From NCBI GenBank assembly GCA_025765615.1, contig JAIVFJ010000570.1, forward strand, positions 1 through 23,369: a stretch of DNA of 23,369 nt. Reading direction: 5' to 3'. Positions 19,168 to 23,369 of the stretch are shown here, piece after piece. The notes under the pieces are model-generated. The model saw nothing but the letters and a program-made list of their open reading frames with translations, ran no database searches and had not been told where the DNA came from. The stretch comes from Zopfochytrium polystomum. Taxonomy: Eukaryota; Chytridiomycota; Chytridiomycetes; Chytridiales; Chytridiaceae. Numbering within the stretch: position 1 is the stretch's first letter; the number at the start of each line of letters is the position of its first letter. The position numbers and the translations under genes were made by a program.

Positions 19168-19220
19168 TCTTCTCTCTCTTTCACTGTCCTCTCTCTTTCT
19201 CTCTCTCTCTCCCTCTCTGT
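19168..19220. repeat. CT-rich low-complexity tract
   Basis: An imperfect (CT)n run upstream of the P450 gene. Confidence 0.8.
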
Positions 19221-19584
19221 CGCACAATGCAGTGTGCCAAACAAGGCCCAAAAGATCTTGGCACGCTGGCCAAATCCGTGCCCGTTTGACGTCATTTGAG
19301 ACTGCCAATCAACGAATTAGTGTAGACAAACTTGGGCGCAGAACTGGAAGAACTCAGCTTTTTCAAGCTCTTTGGACAATGACCTGCCCCTACACCCCGG
19401 CCGAGTTCCAGGCCGCTGCCAGACGGATGTTCGCATGATTTCCTGTAGTCAAAACTTCAATCAGTCCCTTTGCACGGCGTGAGACAGTTCGAACCAACCT
19501 GACTCCCCCACCTTTCGCGCACAGCCCTTTTTGGACGAAGCTCTGCTCTTCGTTCTTGGCCAGCAGACCAAACCCCCAAATCCC

Positions 19585-21494
19585 ATGTCACGCCCGCAGC
19601 GCCAAAGCATATTGCGAGGCGCTGCGGCGGTCGCCGCTGCCGTCGCCGCGTCGTACTGGCTGTTCCAGTCGCTCAAATTGACGGTCCTGCCGACCGAATG
19701 GACATTTAAAAAGAGGATAAAGAGGTCAGGCGAGAGCGTTTCGATTGTTGCGTGAGAACCCCCCCGATTCACAGGCCGTGTTCGCTCAAACGCAATCGCT
19801 TTCTAGGTTCCGGGAAGCCTTCCCATTTTGGGCAACACGTTGGCAATCATCGCGAGCATTGATCGGCTGCACGACAAGCTTTCCGGTTAGAACAGTCCCC
19901 ACTTTGATGTGCGAGTCCTCGTGAACGACCCGTATTCTAAAACGATGTATCATTAATTAGAGGTCTGCGATGCGAGCGACGACGAGCCGGTCGTGACAAC
20001 CATTCTGTCCTTGAGTCCGGCCGTCATCATCAACGACCCCGTCTCGATGGAGCACGTTTTCAAAAACCACTTTGAAAAGTACGAAAAGGTGAGGGTTTTC
20101 GCGGGGAAAAAAAAAATAATTGCGCAGCCGAATTCAACACCTTCCCCTCCCACTACCCGCGAAACAAGGGCCCATTTTTTCGCGGGAACTTTCACGACCT
20201 CTTGGGTGACGGCATCTTCAACTCGGACGGGGAACAGTGGAAGCATCAGCGAAAACTGGCAGCGAATATTTTCAATGTGAAGGTAATGCTTTGCCCTGGC
20301 GTTCGTGACTGTGGGCAAGTATTGATTGTTTGTGAAACGACAAGAATTTCAGGGAATTCGTTGAAAATGCGTTTGCCGAAGAAATGCAGGACCTCATAGT
20401 GATTCTGGACGCCGCGGCTGACAGCGGGAAAATGGTGAACCTCAACGATTTGTTTTTCAGATTTACGATGGACGGCTTTTGCAAGGTGGCCTTTGGGGTA
20501 CGCATTCGTTCGATGTGATGTAATCGATTTGACCGAGTTTCGAGGCATGTAATAGGCAGAGATTGGTTGCATGAAAAGCGGCGAGCCACCCGTATTCGCG
20601 GCAAGCTTCGACCGCGCACAGAGCAGCCTCTTCAAGCGATTCATCATACCGTTTTCCCGCCTCCTCGAGCCAATCACCGTCGAAGGCCGCCAGCTCCAGC
20701 GCGACCTGCAGGTCATCCGCGACTTTAGCCTGCGCATCGTCGACGAGCGGCTGCAGCAGCAAGCGGCCGGGAGCGGCACCCCTCCGCGCCAAGACCTGCT
20801 GGCGTTCCTCATGAAATCCACCGACCCGGACGGCCGCCCAATCGCGCGCGACGACCTCGCCTCCAAGCTCGTCAACTTTCTCTTCGCCGGCCGCGACACC
20901 ACCGCCCTGACTCTGACCTGGATCTTCCTCATGCTCCACCGCCAACCGCACGTCCGCGCTCGCCTCGTCGACGAGATCGACAACGCGACGGCAGCGCTGT
21001 CCCCCGACGAGTCCGTCCCTTACGACACCATCCGCTCCGCAGCCGCACTGCCTTACACCACCGCCGTCATCCACGAGACCCTGCGCCTGCACCGCCCGTA
21101 CCGTACAACGTCAAGCAGGCCGTCGCCGACGACGTCCTCCCCAACGGCGTGCAGTCCCGAAGGGCACGCTGCTGGCCTGGGGCCGTACGCGCTCGGCAGG
21201 TCCACGCGGATCTGGGGCGCCGACGCCGCCGCGTTCCGCCCCGAGCGCTGGCTGGACGCCCCCGGCCCGTCGCCCTACGCGTACAACGCGTTCAACGCAG
21301 GGCCGAGGCTCTGCCTCGGGAAGCGCTTTGCGGAGGTCGAGGTCGCGTTTGTGCTGGTCGAGCTGCTGCGGCGGTTTAGCTTTGCTGTGCGCGACGTCGG
21401 TGGCGGTGGTGGTGGGAAGTCAAAGTCGTACGCGGTATCCGCGACCCTGGCGCTGGAGGATGGGGAACTGCTGTCGCGTGTCTCGCGGCGCTAA
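19585..21494 (+). CDS. Cytochrome P450 monooxygenase, membrane-anchored
   Basis: A haem-thiolate monooxygenase of the endoplasmic reticulum. Exons read about 19585-19724, 19807-19885, 19961-20088, 20128-20282, 20345-20497 and 20556-21494. Exon 1 gives an N-terminal anchor (ILRGAAAVAAAVAASYWLFQ). Then come the proline hinge VPGSLPILGNTL, the C-helix DGEQWKHQRKLAANIF, the I-helix LFAGRDTTALTLTW (oxygen-activating A-G-x-D-T-T), the K-helix ETLR, FRPERWL, and the haem loop FNAGPRLCLG with its cysteine ligand. TAA is at 21492-21494. Length and order are standard for a CYP52/CYP86-like (fatty-acid or alkane hydroxylase) clan member, though that subfamily call is only by resemblance. Between about 21090 and 21185 three one-base deletions shift the frame and together restore it, scrambling about 30 residues between ETLR and PYALGR. 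The exon 1 donor is uncertain, and the exon 3/4 junction is one base out of phase. Confidence 0.9.
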
Positions 21495-21510
21495 GCCTGG
21501 GGGGCTAGGG

Positions 21511-21511
<1 letters not shown>

Positions 21512-21541
<30 letters not shown>
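21512..21541. repeat. (GT)n microsatellite
   Basis: About 15 GT units just after the P450 stop codon. Confidence 0.95.
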
Positions 21542-22265
21542 CGCGCTTCTTCTCCCTGCCTTGTAATCTTGAAATATCCAGCGGCTCGGCAAGCAGGCTT
21601 TAAACGATACTGCTTGAGCAAACATCAAAGGGATTGGCAGTTGCCAACGCTCCACAGGACAAGAGGTTTTAAGTTCGCAGTTTTGTGATGGATCCAGCTA
21701 AACAGCAACGCATTGCATCCCATGGGTGTGAAGGAGCTGGGCTGGATGGAGAGAACCGGGCGACGAGCTTGGTGTTGTGGAAAGGGTGGCGGCTGGATAT
21801 GGAACGACGAGGGCGTCAATGGTGCGCAGGGGCAGGCTGGACCCATACTTGAAGTACTTCCAACCCATGCGAATTGTCCCCACTTGAAACAATTGAAAGA
21901 GATGCTTGTCGCACGGACAGGGACAATATCACGATTCGCTGTTTGCATGCTTCTGGCGCGGAGCATCAATATCAATACTGAGTCTGTTCGGTGGCGCTTC
22001 GAAGAACTCTCGTCCTAATTAGGCTAATTAGTTTTGATTTCTCGATTTGGAGCAGCCGCAAAGATTGCTGATATGTTGTCTTGTCTCTCTCTCATCCTCT
22101 CTCTCTCATGCGTCTGCATATGCTCCGAATGACTCAACGGATTCAAGTGTGTTTGTTCGTTTTCCGGCTTTGGGGGCGACGTCTTATTTTTTATTTTTTT
22201 ATTTGGACCGCACGGAGGGAAAAAAAAAAGAAAAAAAAAGAGGAGTAGACATAACAAAAAACAAT
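21542..22265. other. Spacer between convergent P450 and FkbM genes
   Basis: No gene recognised. The 3' ends of two convergent genes flank it. It has a CT-rich tract at about 22080-22110 and A-rich runs at 22220-22240. Open frames at 21625-22018 on both strands carry no motif. Confidence 0.5.
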
Positions 22266-22850
22266 CTAGACATTCCTCAGGGCGCCATCGACCTTCTCGC
22301 CCATCCCGGCCTTGCGCAGGTTCTCCGGGTGCAAGCACCAAATGTTGTAGATGCCGTCCTTCAGCTCGACGTCGCGCGCCGCGTCCGGGATTTCCCACCG
22401 CTTGCCGTGCCACGCTTCCTCGCTGCACGAGAACCGTACCGCTTCAGCAGCACCACCATCTCCTTGGACTTTTTCTCGCCGCCCATGATCTCGGTCAGCA
22501 GGTAGTGCACGCGCCGCTTGGAAAACAGCCGCGACGCACCGCGCAGCACGTCCAGCTCGAACCCTTCCACGTCCATCTTGACCGCCCACACGTCCTCGTC
22601 CAGGAACGTGTCCAGAGGGTCAATTCGCAGCCACTGCCGGAAGGGACGGAGGCCGTCCGGGTGCGTCGATTCCTTGTACTTTGCGATCTCGGAGGCCTCG
22701 CAGGTCACCGTGCCGTCGCCAAGGTTTAAGTCGTCCGAGGAGATGGCGCACGTGTGGACGTTGCGCCGAGACCCTTGTGAGGGGGGAGAGTGTGAAGGAG
22801 AAGAAGGATTGTGCGGAGAAGACCGAAAAGTAATAATTAGAAGAGAGAAG
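22266..22850 (-). repeat. Inverted copy of 16256-16850
   Basis: Reverse complement of this block matches 16256-16850 through part of an intron and all of the last exon. By eye I count about 11 substitutions and four or five small indels over roughly 510 exon bases. The two copies are about 5.4 kb apart with the cerato-platanin and P450 genes between them. Confidence 0.85.
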
Positions 22851-23369
22851 AGTTGAGGGTTTGGCCCGCATCCCAAAAACCTACATTCAGGATAAATGTC
22901 GACCTCTCCATCAGCTTGGGCGTCCTGCACAGCGTGGACATGAAATGATGCGCGTTCACCGTCAACGCATCGATCGACATCACCCTGTACCCATACGCCA
23001 GGACCGCCACCGAGTGCATCCCAAGTTTGCGCCAATGTCCAAAAACAGCGGTCCCGCACTCCGCGTAGCTCGGCCTCGTGCAGCACTCGAGCATTCCCTT
23101 TGAAATCTCGCTCTCCCAGCTTCCGAACGTGGCGATGGCCTCCGACACAATGTCGGTGAGGTTTCCACCGTCGTTGCCGACCACGAACATGCCGACGGGG
23201 TCCGCGACGGGCCGCCGGCTGCGGTCGGTGGGTGGAACGAGTCGAGCTGGAGCGGCGCGAAGCGCAGCGTCGTCGTCGACGGCGGGAGCGGGTAGAACCG
23301 CGCGCAGTAGAGGGACTGCAGCATGCGGGCGTGTGGCTTGGTGCTCGGCGGGCGTGGTGGGCGCCGGGA
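22266..23369 (-). CDS. FkbM-type SAM-dependent methyltransferase (5' end beyond window)
   Basis: Likely an O-methyltransferase acting on a sugar, lipid or small molecule; the substrate is unknown. Running in from the right edge: MLQSLYCARFYPLPPS, then MFVVGNDGGNLTDIVSEAIA, the SAM-binding motif GPLFLDIGANLG at about 23030, then MHSVAVLAYGYRVMSIDAL and MERSTFILN. A 111-bp intron lies at 22774-22884 (GTAGGT..CACAAG, phase 0). The second exon has DGTVTCEASEIAKYKES, WAVKMDVEGFELDVLRGA (the family's K-x-D-V-E-G-x-E signature), HYLLTEIMGG, EEAWHGKRWEIPD and IYNIWCLHPENL, with TAG at 22266. Frame breaks are explained by single missing bases: GG for GGG at about 23027 and at about 22435, and CAC for CCAC at about 22757. 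The last two are judged against the plus-strand copy at 16336-16850. One more break lies near 23055. The gene is otherwise complete within the window, so it may be functional. Confidence 0.8.

Noticed and set aside
1..23369. A secondary-metabolite cluster built from the P450, FAD monooxygenase and methyltransferases.
   Set aside because: No polyketide synthase, peptide synthetase or terpene synthase backbone gene is present, and the enzymes are scattered among unrelated genes.
1..23369. tRNA or rRNA genes.
   Set aside because: No cloverleaf with a GGTTCRANNCC-type T-arm and no rRNA-like block was recognised on either strand by eye.

Overview
The window looks like nuclear DNA of a fungus, most likely a chytrid (zoosporic, early-diverging). 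The grounds are short introns of about 49-128 bp with GT(A/G)NGT donors and AG acceptors, TATA boxes ahead of first ATGs, GC-rich coding exons separated by AT-rich or microsatellite spacers, and the gene content: WSC modules, a cerato-platanin, a microsomal P450, FkbM methyltransferases and a TIR-NACHT-ankyrin protein. The phylum is inferred from protein style, not from any marker gene. Almost every recognisable gene is interrupted by single-base indels. In the P450 three of them cancel out. The simplest reading is uncorrected long-read errors, with true decay at some loci, so coding spans below are whole-gene extents with breaks noted.

Layout, left to right. 1-1287 (minus): a multi-WSC carbohydrate-binding protein running off the left edge, with a TATA box at about 1450. 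2658-6688 (minus): a six-exon NLR-like protein with a short unknown N-terminal region, a TIR domain, a NACHT NTPase, a helical linker and about ten ankyrin repeats. 6689-7979: a gene-poor spacer with a cluster of GATC motifs. 7980-9365, 9603-9985, 12888-14447 and 14585-15140 (all minus): four copies of one family, apparently type II membrane proteins with a cytosolic tail, one membrane helix, a Ser/Thr-rich stalk and a C-terminal cysteine module split by a conserved intron. Copy 2 is a fragment and copy 4 is divergent. A FAD monooxygenase (10341-11617, minus) lies between copies 2 and 3. Upstream of copy 4 (15377-16130) is coding-looking sequence with a RIN4/NOI-like motif.

The right third holds a 5'-truncated FkbM methyltransferase copy (16256-16850, plus), a secreted cerato-platanin (17409-17835, plus), a weak hypothetical ORF (18751-19074, plus), a six-exon cytochrome P450 (19585-21494, plus) and a second, longer FkbM gene (22266 to the right edge, minus). 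The second FkbM gene is a near-identical inverted copy of the first.

There is no obvious single pathway. Cell-surface and secreted proteins (WSC, the membrane family, cerato-platanin) sit beside an intracellular NLR-type sensor and oxidative enzymes. This fits a fast-evolving, duplication-prone accessory region better than a biosynthetic operon. The most notable items are the fungal TIR-NACHT-ankyrin gene and the apparently undescribed membrane-protein family.
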